Below are positions 31,078 to 40,974 of a stretch of DNA of 60,496 bases, piece by piece. Both the position numbers and the translations under genes were made by a program. The notes under the pieces were generated by a model, which worked only from the letters and a program-made list of their open reading frames with translations, was not told the origin of the DNA and made no database searches. Origin of the DNA: Brevibacterium sp. UMB1308A (GTDB taxonomy: Bacteria > Actinomycetota > Actinomycetes > Actinomycetales > Brevibacteriaceae); the NCBI RefSeq assembly GCF_030230605.1, contig NZ_JASPDO010000016.1, forward strand, positions 1 to 60,496, read 5' to 3'. How positions within the stretch are numbered: position 1 is the first letter of the stretch; the number at the start of each line of letters is the position of its first letter.

Positions 31078-31386
31078 ATGGCGGGACAGAAGATCCGCAT
31101 CCGGCTCAAGTCGTACGACCACGCAGTCATCGACAATGCGGCACGCAAAATTGTCGACACGGTGACTCGCGCTGGCGCTACGGTTGTGGGCCCCGTGCCG
31201 TTGCCGACCGAAAAGAACGTGTACTGCGTTATCCGGTCGCCACACAAGTACAAGGACAGTCGCGAACACTTTGAGATGCGCACCCACAAGCGTCTCATCG
31301 ACATTGTTGACCCAACACCAAAAGCCATCGACTCGCTCATGCACATCGACTTGGCTGACGACGTCAACATCGAGATCAAGCTCTAA
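31078..31386 (+). CDS. rpsJ: 30S ribosomal protein S10
   Basis: A 102-residue S10 ([19 protein letters not shown]...). I use ATG 31078; an upstream in-frame extension is Arg-rich and not family-like. It has the conserved [20 protein letters not shown] segment. First gene of the S10 operon. S10 also acts as NusE in transcription antitermination. Confidence 0.98.
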   Translation: MAGQKIRIRLKSYDHAVIDNAARKIVDTVTRAGATVVGPVPLPTEKNVYCVIRSPHKYKDSREHFEMRTHKRLIDIVDPTPKAIDSLMHIDLADDVNIEIKL

Positions 31387-31400
31387 AGGAGGGACCAGAA

Positions 31401-32075
31401 ATGGCTAACACCCGTTCAAAGGCCCTTCCGACCACTCTTAACGTCAAGGGCTTGATGGGAACCAAACTCGGCATGACCCAGGTATGGGATGAAAACAACA
31501 ACCTGGTGCCTGTGACCGTGATTTCGGCTTCCGCAAATGTAGTTACTCAGATCCGTAACGAAGAAGTTGACGGCTACAGCGCCGTTCAGATTGGTTACGG
31601 CGAAATCGACCCACGCAAGGTCAACAAGCCTGCCAAGGGTCACTTCGAGAAGGCCGGTGTTGCACCGCGTCGTCACCTCGTTGAACTTCGCACCGCTGAC
31701 GCTGGCGAATACGAACTCGGTCAGGAACTTTCCACCGAGGTGTTTGAAGCTGGCATCAAAGTTGACGTAACCGCAAACACCAAAGGTAAAGGTTTTGCAG
31801 GTGTAATGAAGCGTCACGGCTTCGCAGGTGTGGGAGCTTCGCACGGTCAGCACCGTAACCACCGCAAGCCCGGCTCGATTGGTGGAGCAGCCACCCCGGG
31901 TCGCGTTTTCAAGGGTATGCGCATGGCTGGACGCATGGGTAACGTGCGCCACACTACGCAGAACCTGACTATCCACTCGATTGACTCCGAAAACAACCTG
32001 CTCCTCATCAAGGGTGCAGTGCCCGGACCAAAGGGTGCAGTTGTTCTCGTTCGCTCTGCTGCGAAGGGGGCCTGA
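31401..32075 (+). CDS. rplC: 50S ribosomal protein L3
   Basis: A 224-residue L3 that reaches the peptidyl transferase centre. It has the [15 protein letters not shown]-terminal block and the [19 protein letters not shown] loop, where related proteins are Gln-methylated. A near-perfect AAAGGAGGGA precedes the ATG. Its N-terminus is about ten residues longer than in E. coli, as in actinobacteria. Confidence 0.98.
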   Translation: MANTRSKALPTTLNVKGLMGTKLGMTQVWDENNNLVPVTVISASANVVTQIRNEEVDGYSAVQIGYGEIDPRKVNKPAKGHFEKAGVAPRRHLVELRTADAGEYELGQELSTEVFEAGIKVDVTANTKGKGFAGVMKRHGFAGVGASHGQHRNHRKPGSIGGAATPGRVFKGMRMAGRMGNVRHTTQNLTIHSIDSENNLLLIKGAVPGPKGAVVLVRSAAKGA

Positions 32076-32081
32076 GTTTAA

Positions 32082-32753
32082 ATGTCTGAAAACCTAACCG
32101 TTGACATTCTCGACGCAAAGGGCAAGAAAGCTGGTTCAGCTGAACTGCCTGCGTCCATCTTTGACCAGAAGACCAACGTCCCGTTGATCCACCAGGTTGT
32201 CGTTGCACAGCTTGCGGCTTCACGTCAGGGAACACACAAGGCAAAGACCCGTTCCGAAGTACGCGGTGGTGGCCGTAAGCCATACCGTCAGAAGGGTACG
32301 GGTAACGCTCGTCAGGGTTCGATCCGCGCACCTCAGTACGCAGGTGGTGGAATCGTGCACGGTCCGGTGCCACGCGACTACTCGCAGCGCACTCCTAAGA
32401 AGATGAAGGCTGCTGCTCTACGTGGCGCGCTTTCAGACCGCGCTCGTCTTGGCCAGGTGTTCGTTGTGAAGAACCTGATCGACTCGGACGTTCCATCAAC
32501 AAAGGCAGCGCGCCAGGCTCTCGAAGCACTTTCGGACCGCGCACACAAGCTTGTTGTGACGGAGCGCGACGACAGCATCACCGCGCTGTCAGTGCGTAAC
32601 CTGCCAACCGTACACGTGCTCAGCTTCGATCAGCTCAACACTTACGACGTGCTCATGGCTGACGACATCGTGTTCACCGAAGCAGCTCTGAACAGCTTCC
32701 TTGAATTCGCACGTGGCGCTAAAGCTGGCGAAGCTCAGGAGGTTGCAAAGTGA
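32082..32753 (+). CDS. rplD: 50S ribosomal protein L4
   Basis: A 223-residue L4 lining the nascent-peptide tunnel. The tunnel loop contains [17 protein letters not shown]. The stop overlaps the GTG start of rplW (GTGA). In other bacteria L4 represses its own S10 operon; I cannot show that from this sequence. Confidence 0.97.
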   Translation: MSENLTVDILDAKGKKAGSAELPASIFDQKTNVPLIHQVVVAQLAASRQGTHKAKTRSEVRGGGRKPYRQKGTGNARQGSIRAPQYAGGGIVHGPVPRDYSQRTPKKMKAAALRGALSDRARLGQVFVVKNLIDSDVPSTKAARQALEALSDRAHKLVVTERDDSITALSVRNLPTVHVLSFDQLNTYDVLMADDIVFTEAALNSFLEFARGAKAGEAQEVAK

Positions 32754-33049
32754 GCGTGAAGTTCAAAGACCCACGCGATGTCATCATCGCGCCGGTAGTT
32801 TCGGAAAAAACGTACGGTCTCATGGACGAAGGTAAGTACACCTTCCTCGTGGACCCTCGTTCGAACAAGACTGAAATCAAGTACGCAATCGAATCCATCT
32901 TCGACGTGAAAGTGGCTTCCGTAAACACCCTGAACCGCCAGGGCAAGCGCAAGCGCACTCGCGCCGGATGGGGCAAGCGCAAGGACACCAAGCGTGCAAT
33001 TGTTGCTCTGAAGGATGGATCGATCGACATTTTCGGCGGATCGCTCTAA
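32750..33049 (+). CDS. rplW: 50S ribosomal protein L23
   Basis: A 99-residue L23 at the tunnel exit, the docking site for trigger factor and SRP. Conserved segments are [18 protein letters not shown] and the basic loop [18 protein letters not shown]. The start is GTG overlapping the rplD stop by four bases. Confidence 0.97.
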   Translation: MSVKFKDPRDVIIAPVVSEKTYGLMDEGKYTFLVDPRSNKTEIKYAIESIFDVKVASVNTLNRQGKRKRTRAGWGKRKDTKRAIVALKDGSIDIFGGSL

Positions 33050-33079
33050 GCGATTCTCCTTGAAGAAGGAATAGGACTC

Positions 33080-33916
33080 ATGGGAATCCGTAAGTACAAG
33101 CCGACGACCCCGGGCCGCCGTGGCTCCTCGGTCGCCGACTTTGTCGAAGTGACCCGGTCTACGCCGGAAAAGTCACTGCTCCGCCCTCTTCCAAAGAAGG
33201 GTGGTCGTAACAGCCAGGGCCGTATTACGACTCGTCACCACGGTGGTGGACACAAGCGCCAGTACCGCGTGATCGACTTCCGTCGTCACGACAAAGACGG
33301 TGTCGTAGCTAAGGTCGCACACATCGAATATGACCCGAACCGCACAGCTCGTATCGCTCTTCTGCACTACGTAGATGGCGAAAAGCGCTACATCATTGCG
33401 CCAAACAAGCTGAAGCAGGGTGACCGTGTCGAAGCTGGAATCGACGCAGACATCAAGCCAGGTAACAACCTGCCGCTGCGCAACATCCCAGTTGGTACCG
33501 TGATCCACGCTGTTGAACTTCGTCCCGGTGGTGGCGCCAAGATTGGTCGCTCTGCTGGAACCTCGGTTCAGCTCGTCGCACGTTTTGGGCGTTACGCTCA
33601 GCTGCGTATGCCTTCCGGCGAAATCCGTAACGTCGACGCACGTTGCCGCGCAACCGTAGGCGAAGTCGGAAACGCTGAGCAGGCCAACATCAGCTGGGGT
33701 AAGGCTGGACGTATGCGCTGGAAGGGCGTTCGTCCAACCGTCCGCGGTGTTGTTATGAACCCGATCGACCACCCACACGGTGGTGGTGAAGGACGTACCT
33801 CAGGTGGTCGCCACCCGGTTAGCCCTTGGGGTCAGAAAGAAGGACGCACACGTCGTCCTAAGAAGGAAAGCGACAAGTACATTGTGCGTCGTCGTCGTAC
33901 TGGCAAGAAGCGTTGA
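33080..33916 (+). CDS. rplB: 50S ribosomal protein L2
   Basis: A 278-residue L2, needed for subunit association and peptidyl transferase assembly. It contains the invariant [15 protein letters not shown] and the C-terminal [14 protein letters not shown] loop with the functionally important His. The start ATG follows AAGAAGGAA. Confidence 0.98.
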   Translation: MGIRKYKPTTPGRRGSSVADFVEVTRSTPEKSLLRPLPKKGGRNSQGRITTRHHGGGHKRQYRVIDFRRHDKDGVVAKVAHIEYDPNRTARIALLHYVDGEKRYIIAPNKLKQGDRVEAGIDADIKPGNNLPLRNIPVGTVIHAVELRPGGGAKIGRSAGTSVQLVARFGRYAQLRMPSGEIRNVDARCRATVGEVGNAEQANISWGKAGRMRWKGVRPTVRGVVMNPIDHPHGGGEGRTSGGRHPVSPWGQKEGRTRRPKKESDKYIVRRRRTGKKR

Positions 33917-33931
33917 TAGGGAGCCTCAGAC

Positions 33932-34213
33932 ATGCCTCGTAGCTTGAAGAAGGGCCCCTTCGTAGACGAGCACCTCTACAAGAAGGTTGCTGCTCAGAAC
34001 GAAAAGGGCACCAAGAATGTAATCAAGACTTGGTCCCGTCGCTCGATGATCGTTCCAGACTTCCTGGGTCACACGATCGCCGTGCACGACGGACGCAAGC
34101 ACGTACCGGTGTTCATCACCGAATCGATGGTCGGGCACAAGCTCGGCGAATTTGCCCCCACGCGGACGTTCCGCGGTCACGACAAGGATGACCGTAAGGG
34201 CCGTCGCCGCTAA
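33932..34213 (+). CDS. rpsS: 30S ribosomal protein S19
   Basis: A 93-residue S19 of the 30S head, starting [15 protein letters not shown], with the [17 protein letters not shown] and [17 protein letters not shown] blocks. Normal length. Sixteen bases after rplB in the same operon. Confidence 0.98.
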   Translation: MPRSLKKGPFVDEHLYKKVAAQNEKGTKNVIKTWSRRSMIVPDFLGHTIAVHDGRKHVPVFITESMVGHKLGEFAPTRTFRGHDKDDRKGRRR

Positions 34214-34249
34214 GGCGACCGACTCTAAGGTCTAAGAAAGAAGGAAACG

Positions 34250-34624
34250 ATGGAAGCCAAGGCGAAAGCGCGCTACCTGCGTGTGACGCCCCAGAAGGCT
34301 CGGCGTGTCGTTGACCTGGTTCGTGGTCAGCAGGCAACCGAAGCCCTCGCGGTGCTGAAATTTGCTGAACAGTCAGCGTCAGAACCGGTGTACAAACTGA
34401 TCGCCTCCGGTGTTGCTAATGCACGCGTTCTTGCAGACAAGAACGGCGAAGCATTCAACGAGGACGATCTGTACATTTCGGAAATCTACGTTGACGAAGG
34501 TCCCACTATGAAGCGTTTTAGGCCACGCGCCCAGGGCCGTGCCTTCCGCATCAACAAGCGCACCAGCCACATCACTGTGGTGCTGTCTGACGAACAGGGC
34601 GCTTCACGAAAGGAGAACGCCTGA
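34250..34624 (+). CDS. rplV: 50S ribosomal protein L22
   Basis: A 124-residue L22 whose beta hairpin lines the exit tunnel. Family blocks are [18 protein letters not shown] and [28 protein letters not shown] precedes the ATG. The stop overlaps the rpsC ATG by one base. Confidence 0.98.
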   Translation: MEAKAKARYLRVTPQKARRVVDLVRGQQATEALAVLKFAEQSASEPVYKLIASGVANARVLADKNGEAFNEDDLYISEIYVDEGPTMKRFRPRAQGRAFRINKRTSHITVVLSDEQGASRKENA

Positions 34625-35430
34625 TGGGTCAGAAAATTAACCCCAACGGGTTCCGTTTGGGAATTACCACCGACCACAAGTCGAAGTGGTTCACGGACTC
34701 CAACAAGCGCGGTCAGCGTTACGCAGACTTCGTAGGAGAAGACGTTCGTATCCGTGAAATGCTCCAGAACAACCTGGAACGTGCTGGTCTTTCCCGAGTA
34801 AACATCGAACGTACCCGTGACCGTGTGCGTGTGGACATCCACACCGCACGTCCCGGAATCGTAATTGGTCGCCGAGGTGCGGAAGCAGACCGTCTGCGCG
34901 GTCAGCTTGAGAAGCTCACCGGCAAGCAGATTCAGCTGAACATTCTGGAAGTTAAGAACCCAGAAATCGATGCTCAGCTGGTTGCTCAGGGTGTTGCTGA
35001 GCAGCTTGCAAGCCGTGTGGCATTCCGCCGCGCGATGCGTAAGGCGATCCAGTCCGCACAGCGTGCAGGTGCTAAGGGTATCCGTGTGCAGTGCTCGGGC
35101 CGTTTGGGTGGCGCTGAAATGAGCCGCTCCGAGTTCTACCGCGAAGGTCGTGTGCCACTGCACACCCTGCGTGCGAACATTGACTACGGATTCTACGAAG
35201 CACACACGACCTTCGGTCGCATCGGTGTCAAGGTCTGGATCTACAAGGGCGACCTGACAGACAAGGAACTGGCTGCACAGGAAGCCGCACAGCCAAGTGG
35301 TCGTGGACCACGTGGCGGTGGACGTGGCCGAGGCCGTGGTGGCCGTGGACGCGGTGGCGACCGTGGTGGACGCCAGCAGCAGAATGACAACAAGACCGAA
35401 GCAAAGGCTTCGGCAGGATCGGAGGGCTGA
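34624..35430 (+). CDS. rpsC: 30S ribosomal protein S3 with RG-rich tail
   Basis: A 268-residue S3 at the mRNA entry channel. The KH domain includes [19 protein letters not shown], and the C-terminal domain includes [20 protein letters not shown]. After about residue 222 there is an Arg-Gly repeat tail ([20 protein letters not shown]) and an acidic/Gln-rich end, so the protein is longer than the approximately 230-residue E. coli protein. S5 in this window carries a similar RG stretch (see findings). Confidence 0.97.
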   Translation: MGQKINPNGFRLGITTDHKSKWFTDSNKRGQRYADFVGEDVRIREMLQNNLERAGLSRVNIERTRDRVRVDIHTARPGIVIGRRGAEADRLRGQLEKLTGKQIQLNILEVKNPEIDAQLVAQGVAEQLASRVAFRRAMRKAIQSAQRAGAKGIRVQCSGRLGGAEMSRSEFYREGRVPLHTLRANIDYGFYEAHTTFGRIGVKVWIYKGDLTDKELAAQEAAQPSGRGPRGGGRGRGRGGRGRGGDRGGRQQQNDNKTEAKASAGSEG

Positions 35431-35433
35431 CCC

Positions 35434-35850
35434 GTGCTGATCCCACGTCGTGTTAAGTACCGCAAGCAGCACCACCCTAAGCGTAGTGGTCTGGCTAAAG
35501 GTGGAACGGAAATTGCGTTCGGTGACTGGGGTATCCAGGCTCTTGAACCTGCGTACGTCACCAACCGCCAGATTGAAGCCGCACGTATTGCGATGACCCG
35601 TCACATTAAGCGTGGCGGTAAGGTCTGGATCAACATTTACCCAGACCGTCCGCTGACCAAGAAGCCTGCTGAAACCCGTATGGGTTCCGGTAAGGGTTCA
35701 CCTGAATGGTGGGTTGCAAACGTGAAGCCTGGTCGTGTTCTTTTTGAACTCGCAGGTGTGAGTGAAGAAGTGGCACGCGAAGCTCTGCGCCTCGCTACCC
35801 ACAAGCTGCCACTCAAGGCTCGTATTATTTCTCGTGAAGGTGGTGAGTGA
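35434..35850 (+). CDS. rplP: 50S ribosomal protein L16
   Basis: A 138-residue L16 near the A site. It starts with GTG ([15 protein letters not shown]) and contains the conserved [16 protein letters not shown] segment. Three bases separate it from rpsC. Normal length. Confidence 0.98.
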   Translation: MLIPRRVKYRKQHHPKRSGLAKGGTEIAFGDWGIQALEPAYVTNRQIEAARIAMTRHIKRGGKVWINIYPDRPLTKKPAETRMGSGKGSPEWWVANVKPGRVLFELAGVSEEVAREALRLATHKLPLKARIISREGGE

Positions 35851-35852
35851 CC

Positions 35853-36104
35853 ATGGCAGTAGGTTCAAAGGACCTCTCGATGGACGTCCTCGACGGCTAT
35901 GACAACGACCGCCTTGTCGAGGAACTCAAGAAGGCTAAGGCCGAACTTTTCAACCTGCGTTTCCAGTCCGCTACCGGCCAGCTGGAAAGCCACGGTCGAC
36001 TCAAGGCCGTACGCCGTGACATCGCGCGTATCTACACGGTCCTTCGCGAGCGTGAGCTGCAGATCCGCACCAACCCGGCCGATGCAAAGGAAGAGGGTAA
36101 GTGA
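35853..36104 (+). CDS. rpmC: 50S ribosomal protein L29
   Basis: An 83-residue L29 at the tunnel exit near L23. The family core is [22 protein letters not shown]...[22 protein letters not shown] 35853 is preferred; a GTG six bases earlier overlaps the rplP stop and is an alternative. The stop overlaps the rpsQ start. Confidence 0.95.
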   Translation: MAVGSKDLSMDVLDGYDNDRLVEELKKAKAELFNLRFQSATGQLESHGRLKAVRRDIARIYTVLRERELQIRTNPADAKEEGK

Positions 36105-36388
36105 TGGCTGAGCAGAACGAAACGCCAGAAGTTGTCGAACGTAACACTCGCCGGACTATGCGTGGCTACGTGGTTTCTGACAAAATGGACAAGACTATTG
36201 TCGTTGAAGTCGAAGACCGCAAGAAGCACCGCCTGTACGGCAAAGTGATGCGTACGACTTCGAAGTACAAAGTTCACGACGAGATCAACACCGCTGGTGT
36301 GGGTGACCTCGTTCGTATCGTCGAAACCCGCCCGCTTTCGGCAACGAAGCGCTTTAGGTTGCTCGAAATTATCGAGCGCGCCAAGTAA
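36104..36388 (+). CDS. rpsQ: 30S ribosomal protein S17
   Basis: A 94-residue S17, an early 16S rRNA binder. The core is [23 protein letters not shown] and [21 protein letters not shown] 36104 overlaps the rpmC stop (TGATG). This is the last gene before a hairpin that marks the end of the S10 operon. Confidence 0.97.
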   Translation: MAEQNETPEVVERNTRRTMRGYVVSDKMDKTIVVEVEDRKKHRLYGKVMRTTSKYKVHDEINTAGVGDLVRIVETRPLSATKRFRLLEIIERAK

Positions 36389-36401
36389 AGCACTTTTACA
36401 A

Positions 36402-36457
36402 CACCTCGGTCCCTCCCGGTCCCAGCTTTTCCAGGCTGGCTACCGGGACCCGAGGTG
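36402..36457 (+). terminator. Large hairpin between rpsQ and rplN (S10/spc boundary)
   Basis: The outer arms are an inverted pair of the dispersed octamer: CACCTCGG (36402-36409) and CCGAGGTG (36450-36457). Inside is a long, slightly bulged GC-rich stem with CCGG/CCGG and CCAG/CTGG segments around a TTTTCC apex. GCGGGCATTTTG follows, a short T tract. It separates the S10 and spc operons. Confidence 0.75.
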
Positions 36458-36465
36458 CGGGCATT

Positions 36466-36496
36466 TTGTCAATAACCGTTCCGTCAGGCTCATTAT
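36466..36496 (+). promoter_or_regulatory. Possible spc operon promoter
   Basis: TTGTCA (36466-36471) and CATTAT (36491-36496) are 19 bases apart, just after the boundary hairpin and 30 bases before rplN. The spacer is long, so confidence is modest. Confidence 0.4.
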
Positions 36497-36526
36497 GAGA
36501 ACCGACGAGACGACAGGAGAGAATCA

Positions 36527-36895
36527 GTGATTCAGCAGGAGTCGCGACTCAAAGTCGCTGACAACACGGGTGCGAAGGAAATCCTCGCAATCCGCATCCT
36601 CGGAGGATCTGGGCGTCGTTACGCAGGCATCGGTGACACCATCGTTGCGACCGTGAAAGACGCTATCCCCGGTGGAAACGTCAAGAAGGGCGATGTTGTA
36701 AAGGCAGTTGTCGTCCGCACACGTAAGGAACGCCGTCGTCCAGACGGTTCATACATCAGCTTCGACGAAAACGCAGCCGTCATTCTGAAGAACGACGGTG
36801 AGCCTCGTGGAACACGTATCTTCGGGCCGGTTGGCCGTGAACTTCGCGACAAGAAGTTCATGAAGATCGTTTCGCTTGCTCCGGAGGTGTTGTGA
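36527..36895 (+). CDS. rplN: 50S ribosomal protein L14
   Basis: A 122-residue L14 that forms inter-subunit bridges and binds RsfS. It starts with GTG ([19 protein letters not shown]) after CAGGAGAG. Conserved C-terminal block [27 protein letters not shown]. First gene of the spc operon. Confidence 0.98.
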   Translation: MIQQESRLKVADNTGAKEILAIRILGGSGRRYAGIGDTIVATVKDAIPGGNVKKGDVVKAVVVRTRKERRRPDGSYISFDENAAVILKNDGEPRGTRIFGPVGRELRDKKFMKIVSLAPEVL

Positions 36896-37263
36896 GTATG
36901 CCGAAGATGTACATCAAGAAGGGTGACCTGGTTCAGGTTATTTCCGGTGCACGCCAGTCCCGCGGTGGAGACCGTGGCAAGCAGGGCAAGGTTCTTAAGG
37001 TGTTCCCTGAGCAGAACCGCGTTCTTGTGGAAGGCGTCAACCGCGTCACTAAGCACAAGAAGCCAGCTCAGACTGCAACAGGCGCTACCGCTGGTGGAAT
37101 CGAAATTCACGAAGCACCTATCCACGCTTCCAACGTCATGCTTGTAGACCCTAAGGACAACAAGCCAACTCGCGTGGGCTTCCGTGAAGAGAAAGTTGAA
37201 CGCGACGGTCGCACCAAGACTGTTCGCATCCGCTACTCACGCCGTACTGGGGAGGACATCTGA
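36892..37263 (+). CDS. rplX: 50S ribosomal protein L24
   Basis: A protein of about 121-123 residues, an assembly initiator near the tunnel exit, with the KOW motif ([24 protein letters not shown]). A GTG at 36892 overlaps the rplN stop, and an ATG at 36898 is two codons later. GGAGGT upstream serves either, so the exact start is undecided. The stop overlaps the rplE ATG by one base. Confidence 0.96.
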   Translation: MSMPKMYIKKGDLVQVISGARQSRGGDRGKQGKVLKVFPEQNRVLVEGVNRVTKHKKPAQTATGATAGGIEIHEAPIHASNVMLVDPKDNKPTRVGFREEKVERDGRTKTVRIRYSRRTGEDI

Positions 37264-37835
37264 TGACAGAAGCAACTGTGTCAAGCCGTCCGTTGCCACG
37301 TCTGAAGCAGGTGTACCGCGACGAAATCGTTCAGAAACTTCAGGACGAATTCTCGTACGCAAACCCCATGCAGGTTCCAACGCTCACAAAGGTTGTTGTC
37401 AACATGGGTGTTGGAGACGCGGCACGTGACTCGAAGCTCATTGAAGGTGCAATCCGTGACCTCACCATGATCACGGGTCAGAAGCCTGTTGTGACTCGCG
37501 CCAAGAAGTCGATTGCGCAGTTCAAACTGCGTGAAGGACAGCCCATTGGTGCGCACGTAACCATGCGTGGCGCTCGTATGTGGGAGTTCCTGGACCGCGT
37601 AGTTTCGCTGGCTCTGCCACGTATTCGTGACTTCCGCGGGCTTTCGGACCGCCAGTTCGATGGAAACGGTAACTACACGTTCGGTCTGACCGAACAGTCG
37701 ATGTTCCACGAAATCGATCAGGACTCAATCGACCGTGTTCGTGGTATGGACATCACCGTCGTTACCACTGCGAAGAACGACGAAGAAGGCCGTGCGCTGC
37801 TTAAGCACCTCGGCTTCCCCTTCAAAACAAACTGA
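37263..37835 (+). CDS. rplE: 50S ribosomal protein L5
   Basis: A 190-residue L5 that binds 5S rRNA and contacts the P-site tRNA. Conserved segments are [38 protein letters not shown] and the C-terminal [19 protein letters not shown]. The 66 bases to rpsH are too short for the S14 gene (rpsN) that often sits here. One CACCTCGG copy lies in its 3' end. Confidence 0.98.
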   Translation: MTEATVSSRPLPRLKQVYRDEIVQKLQDEFSYANPMQVPTLTKVVVNMGVGDAARDSKLIEGAIRDLTMITGQKPVVTRAKKSIAQFKLREGQPIGAHVTMRGARMWEFLDRVVSLALPRIRDFRGLSDRQFDGNGNYTFGLTEQSMFHEIDQDSIDRVRGMDITVVTTAKNDEEGRALLKHLGFPFKTN

Positions 37836-37901
37836 ACTACTACGTTGTAGGTCTGCGCGCTCAGGCGCGTAGAAACCCCAACGAGGAAGGGCACAAGCCC
37901 A

Positions 37902-38300
37902 ATGACAATGACCGATCCAATCGCAGACATGTTGACGCGTCTGCGTAACGCAAACTCGGCGTATCACGAGGACGTCAGCATGCCTTATAGCAAGCTGAAG
38001 TCGAACATCGCCGAAATTCTCAAGGCTGAAGGTTACATCGCCGACTACCGTGTCGAAGACGCTGAAGTTGGTAAGAACCTCCAGCTCGACCTCAAGTTTG
38101 GTCCGAACCGTGAGCGTTCGATTGCCGGCATCAAGCGTGTTTCGAAGCCAGGTCTTCGTGTGTACGCAAAGAGCACCGCACTTCCTAAAGTCCTCGGTGG
38201 ACTGGGAATCGCAATCCTGTCAACGTCCTCGGGCCTCTTGACAGACAGGCAAGCCGCAAAGAAGGGCGTGGGTGGGGAAGTCCTCGCCTACGTTTGGTAG
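37902..38300 (+). CDS. rpsH: 30S ribosomal protein S8
   Basis: A 132-residue S8, a central-domain 16S rRNA binder that represses the spc operon in E. coli. It starts [18 protein letters not shown] and ends with the family [20 protein letters not shown] precedes the ATG region. Confidence 0.98.
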   Translation: MTMTDPIADMLTRLRNANSAYHEDVSMPYSKLKSNIAEILKAEGYIADYRVEDAEVGKNLQLDLKFGPNRERSIAGIKRVSKPGLRVYAKSTALPKVLGGLGIAILSTSSGLLTDRQAAKKGVGGEVLAYVW

Positions 38301-38317
38301 GAAAGGAGAGATAGCAG

Positions 38318-38854
38318 ATGTCACGTATTGGCAAGAAGCCCATCTCCGTTCCGTCCGGCGTCGAGGTGAAGATTGACGGCCAGAACGTCTCGGTTAAGGG
38401 ACCTAAGGGTGAACTCGCACTCACCGTTGCTGAACCAATTAAGGTCAGCTTGGACGATGCTGAGATCACTGTGAGCCGTCCTGACGACGAGCGTGAAAAC
38501 CGTTCGTTGCACGGACTTACTCGTTCCCTGATTCACAACAACATCGTGGGTGTCACCGAAGGTTACTCCAAGAACCTCGAAATCGTTGGTACCGGTTACC
38601 GTGTTCAGGCTAAGGGTAAGAACCTGGAGTTTAACCTGGGTTACAGCCACTCGATCACCGTTGAACCACCTGCAGGTATCGAATTCAAAGTTGATGGCCA
38701 GACCAAGCTGAGCGTCAACGGAATCGACAAGCAGTTGGTGGGCGAGGTTGCGGCTAACATCCGTAAGCTGCGTAAGCCTGAACCGTACAAGGGTAAGGGA
38801 ATCCGCTACGCCGGCGAAGTTGTTCGCCGCAAGGTTGGAAAGGCTGGTAAGTAA
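38318..38854 (+). CDS. rplF: 50S ribosomal protein L6
   Basis: A 178-residue L6 near the factor-binding site. It has the [16 protein letters not shown] start, two alpha-beta domains and the C-terminal [20 protein letters not shown] block. AGGAAAGGAGAG precedes the ATG. Confidence 0.98.
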   Translation: MSRIGKKPISVPSGVEVKIDGQNVSVKGPKGELALTVAEPIKVSLDDAEITVSRPDDERENRSLHGLTRSLIHNNIVGVTEGYSKNLEIVGTGYRVQAKGKNLEFNLGYSHSITVEPPAGIEFKVDGQTKLSVNGIDKQLVGEVAANIRKLRKPEPYKGKGIRYAGEVVRRKVGKAGK

Positions 38855-38856
38855 CC

Positions 38857-39237
38857 ATGGCCTTTGGAAAGAAGCAAAGCTATGGCAAGGGCAAGGCCGC
38901 TGCGCGTGCCCGTCGCCACAACCGTCTGCGCAAATCTGTGTCGGGTACCGCTGCGCGTCCACGTTTGTCCGTGACGCGTTCGTCTCGCCACATGTTTGTT
39001 CAGGTTATCGACGATGTCGAAGGCAAGACCCTCGCATCGGCTTCCACCATGGAAGCTGACGTGCGTGCGATGTCCGAAGACAAGACTGCTAAGGCGCGCA
39101 AGGTAGGCGAGCTCGTCGCTGAACGCTCCAAGGCCGCCGGCATCGAAGCCGTTGTGTTTGACCGCGGTGGTAACGCATACCACGGTCGTGTCGCAGCGGT
39201 TGCTGAGGGTGCACGTGAAGGAGGGCTGAACCTGTGA
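38857..39237 (+). CDS. rplR: 50S ribosomal protein L18
   Basis: A 126-residue L18, the 5S rRNA-binding protein. The basic N-terminus ([27 protein letters not shown]) and [25 protein letters not shown] are family-typical. Two bases separate it from rplF. Its stop overlaps the GTG start of rpsE. Confidence 0.98.
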   Translation: MAFGKKQSYGKGKAAARARRHNRLRKSVSGTAARPRLSVTRSSRHMFVQVIDDVEGKTLASASTMEADVRAMSEDKTAKARKVGELVAERSKAAGIEAVVFDRGGNAYHGRVAAVAEGAREGGLNL

Positions 39238-39881
39238 GCGAAGAAAACAAGAATCAGCAAGCACAGGCTGAGCAGAACAACAACAAGTCTGATGAACGCG
39301 GTCGCGGCCGAGGTCGTGGCGAGGGCGGCGGACGTCGTGGTAACCGCGGCGACCGTGACGACAAGAACCAGTTCATTGAGCACGTAGTGACCATTAACCG
39401 CGTCTCCAAGGTGGTTAAGGGTGGACGTCGTTTCTCCTTCACCGCACTTGTGGTCGTTGGTGACGGTGACGGCATGGTTGGTGTTGGTTACGGCAAGGCA
39501 AAGGAAGTTCCTGCTGCTATTGCTAAGGGTGTTGAGGAAGCGAAGAAGAACTTCTTCCGCGTGCCTCGCATCCAGAAGACCATTCCTCACCCTGTCCAGG
39601 GTGAAGACGCTGCTGGTGTCGTCCTGCTGCGCCCTGCTGCTCCTGGTACCGGTGTTATCGCCGGTGGTCCGGTGCGCGCGGTGCTCGACTGTGTTGGTAT
39701 CCACGACATTCTGTCGAAGTCGCTGGGTTCAGCTAACGCGATCAACATTGTTCACGCAACGATTGCGGCTCTGAAGCAGCTTGAGCGTCCTGAGGAAGTT
39801 GCGGCTCGACGTGGCCTGCCCGTTGACGAGGTTGCTCCTCACGCTCTGCTTGTTGCAGCGCAGAAGGGAGCTGCTTCCTAA
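39234..39881 (+). CDS. rpsE: 30S ribosomal protein S5 with RG-rich N-terminus
   Basis: A 215-residue S5 that takes part in decoding fidelity and mRNA unwinding with S3 and S4. The core starts at about residue 43 ([21 protein letters not shown]). It is preceded by a Gln/Asn-rich start and an Arg-Gly stretch ([17 protein letters not shown]), absent from the 167-residue E. coli protein. The start is GTG overlapping the rplR stop by four bases. Confidence 0.97.
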   Translation: MSEENKNQQAQAEQNNNKSDERGRGRGRGEGGGRRGNRGDRDDKNQFIEHVVTINRVSKVVKGGRRFSFTALVVVGDGDGMVGVGYGKAKEVPAAIAKGVEEAKKNFFRVPRIQKTIPHPVQGEDAAGVVLLRPAAPGTGVIAGGPVRAVLDCVGIHDILSKSLGSANAINIVHATIAALKQLERPEEVAARRGLPVDEVAPHALLVAAQKGAAS

Positions 39882-40063
39882 TGGCAAAGCTCAAGATTAC
39901 CCAGGTGAAGTCAAAGATTGGTGGCAAGGAAAACCAGCGCCAGACTCTCCGTTCGCTTGGTCTTCGTAAACTGCACGACACTGTTGTGAAGGAAGACCGT
40001 CCGGAGATTCGTGGCATGGTGAACACCGTCAGCCACCTTGTAACGGTCGAAGAGGTGGACTGA
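39881..40063 (+). CDS. rpmD: 50S ribosomal protein L30
   Basis: A 60-residue L30 ([20 protein letters not shown]...), with the family pattern [20 protein letters not shown] and [11 protein letters not shown]. One-base overlap with rpsE and one base before rplO. Confidence 0.97.
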   Translation: MAKLKITQVKSKIGGKENQRQTLRSLGLRKLHDTVVKEDRPEIRGMVNTVSHLVTVEEVD

Positions 40064-40064
40064 T

Positions 40065-40517
40065 ATGGCCGACAACAAGGCACTGAAGCTCCACGATCTG
40101 CGTCCGGCTCCCGGTGCGAAGACCGCTAAGACTCGTGTGGGTCGCGGTGAAGCATCGAAGGGTAAGACTGCGGGTCGCGGTACTAAAGGTACGAAGGCAC
40201 GCTACCAGGTTCCAGAGCGCTTTGAAGGTGGCCAGACGCCACTGCACATGCGCCTACCTAAACTGCGTGGTTTCAAGAACCCGAACAAGGTTGAATACCA
40301 GGTCGTGAACCTTGACAAGTTGTCACAGTTGTTCCCTGAAGGTGGAACCGTGACTGTTGATGACTTGGTTGCTAAGGGTGCTGTGCGCGCTAAGCAGCCG
40401 GTGAAGGTTCTGGGCACTGGTGAAATCACCGTGAAGCTCGACATCACGGCACACAAGTTCTCGAAGTCGGCAGCTGACAAGATCGCTGCTGCAGGTGGCT
40501 CGGCTACCAGCTTGTGA
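40065..40517 (+). CDS. rplO: 50S ribosomal protein L15
   Basis: A 150-residue L15 with the glycine-rich basic N-terminal arm ([22 protein letters not shown]) that threads into 23S rRNA. Last ribosomal gene before a terminator. secY, usually adjacent, is displaced by about 1.4 kb. Confidence 0.98.
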   Translation: MADNKALKLHDLRPAPGAKTAKTRVGRGEASKGKTAGRGTKGTKARYQVPERFEGGQTPLHMRLPKLRGFKNPNKVEYQVVNLDKLSQLFPEGGTVTVDDLVAKGAVRAKQPVKVLGTGEITVKLDITAHKFSKSAADKIAAAGGSATSL

Positions 40518-40532
40518 TGAGTGAATAAGAAG

Positions 40533-40566
40533 AATGGGGAGGAACTTCGGTTCCTCCCCATTTTTC
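40533..40566 (+). terminator. Intrinsic terminator after rplO
   Basis: A perfect 12-bp stem (40533-40544 with 40551-40562) with a CTTCGG loop is followed by a T-rich tract. It splits secY-adk-map from the spc ribosomal genes. Confidence 0.92.
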
Positions 40567-40615
40567 TTTGCCCGCTACCAGCGGAACTGTCCTCCGTGAA
40601 AGTGACCTATACTGC

Positions 40616-40636
40616 CCGAGGTGGGGGACACCTCGG
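40616..40636. repeat. Inverted pair of the dispersed octamer in an intergenic gap
   Basis: CCGAGGTG (40616-40623), GGGGA spacer, CACCTCGG (40629-40636) form a perfect 8-bp hairpin between the convergent rplO and small-membrane-protein genes. It may terminate the minus-strand gene, as paired uptake sequences do in Neisseria and Haemophilus. That parallel is inference. Confidence 0.7.
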
Positions 40637-40642
40637 CGGGGG

Positions 40643-40867
40643 TCACGCCTTGGGTTTGCTCAGTGACAATGTGATGTACGTGGCGATGTACGTGCAGGAG
40701 AATGCGAGCAGTCCGATAAAGGCCATCCATACCAGGATGTTTGGCACCGGGAGAGCGGCAATTCCGAAAGCGACGCAGGTGATGATGACAGCGATGCTCA
40801 TGGCAGCGAGTGCTGAAGAGAATGCGCGGGCGCCGTTGGCAAGTTTGTGGACTGACTCTGCTTGCAT
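40643..40867 (-). CDS. Small two-helix membrane protein
   Basis: A 74-residue protein that I do not recognise. After a short polar N-terminus (MQAESVHKLANGARAFSS) there are two hydrophobic segments (about 20-41 and 45-68) and a basic SKPKA tail. AGGAGATAAAC before the ATG at 40867 is a strong ribosome-binding site, which supports it being real. It diverges from the PaaX-like regulator gene, which may control it (inference from position). Confidence 0.7.
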   Translation of the reverse strand: MQAESVHKLANGARAFSSALAAMSIAVIITCVAFGIAALPVPNILVWMAFIGLLAFSCTYIATYITLSLSKPKA

Positions 40868-40974
40868 GTTTATCTCCTGTGTTGGGTAGGTGAGAGAAGT
40901 AGGGGTGTTTTTCCACACTGATGGTATTGTGACGTAGCACTCACGAAGAACTCCTCCCGTTTCACGGAGAAAAT

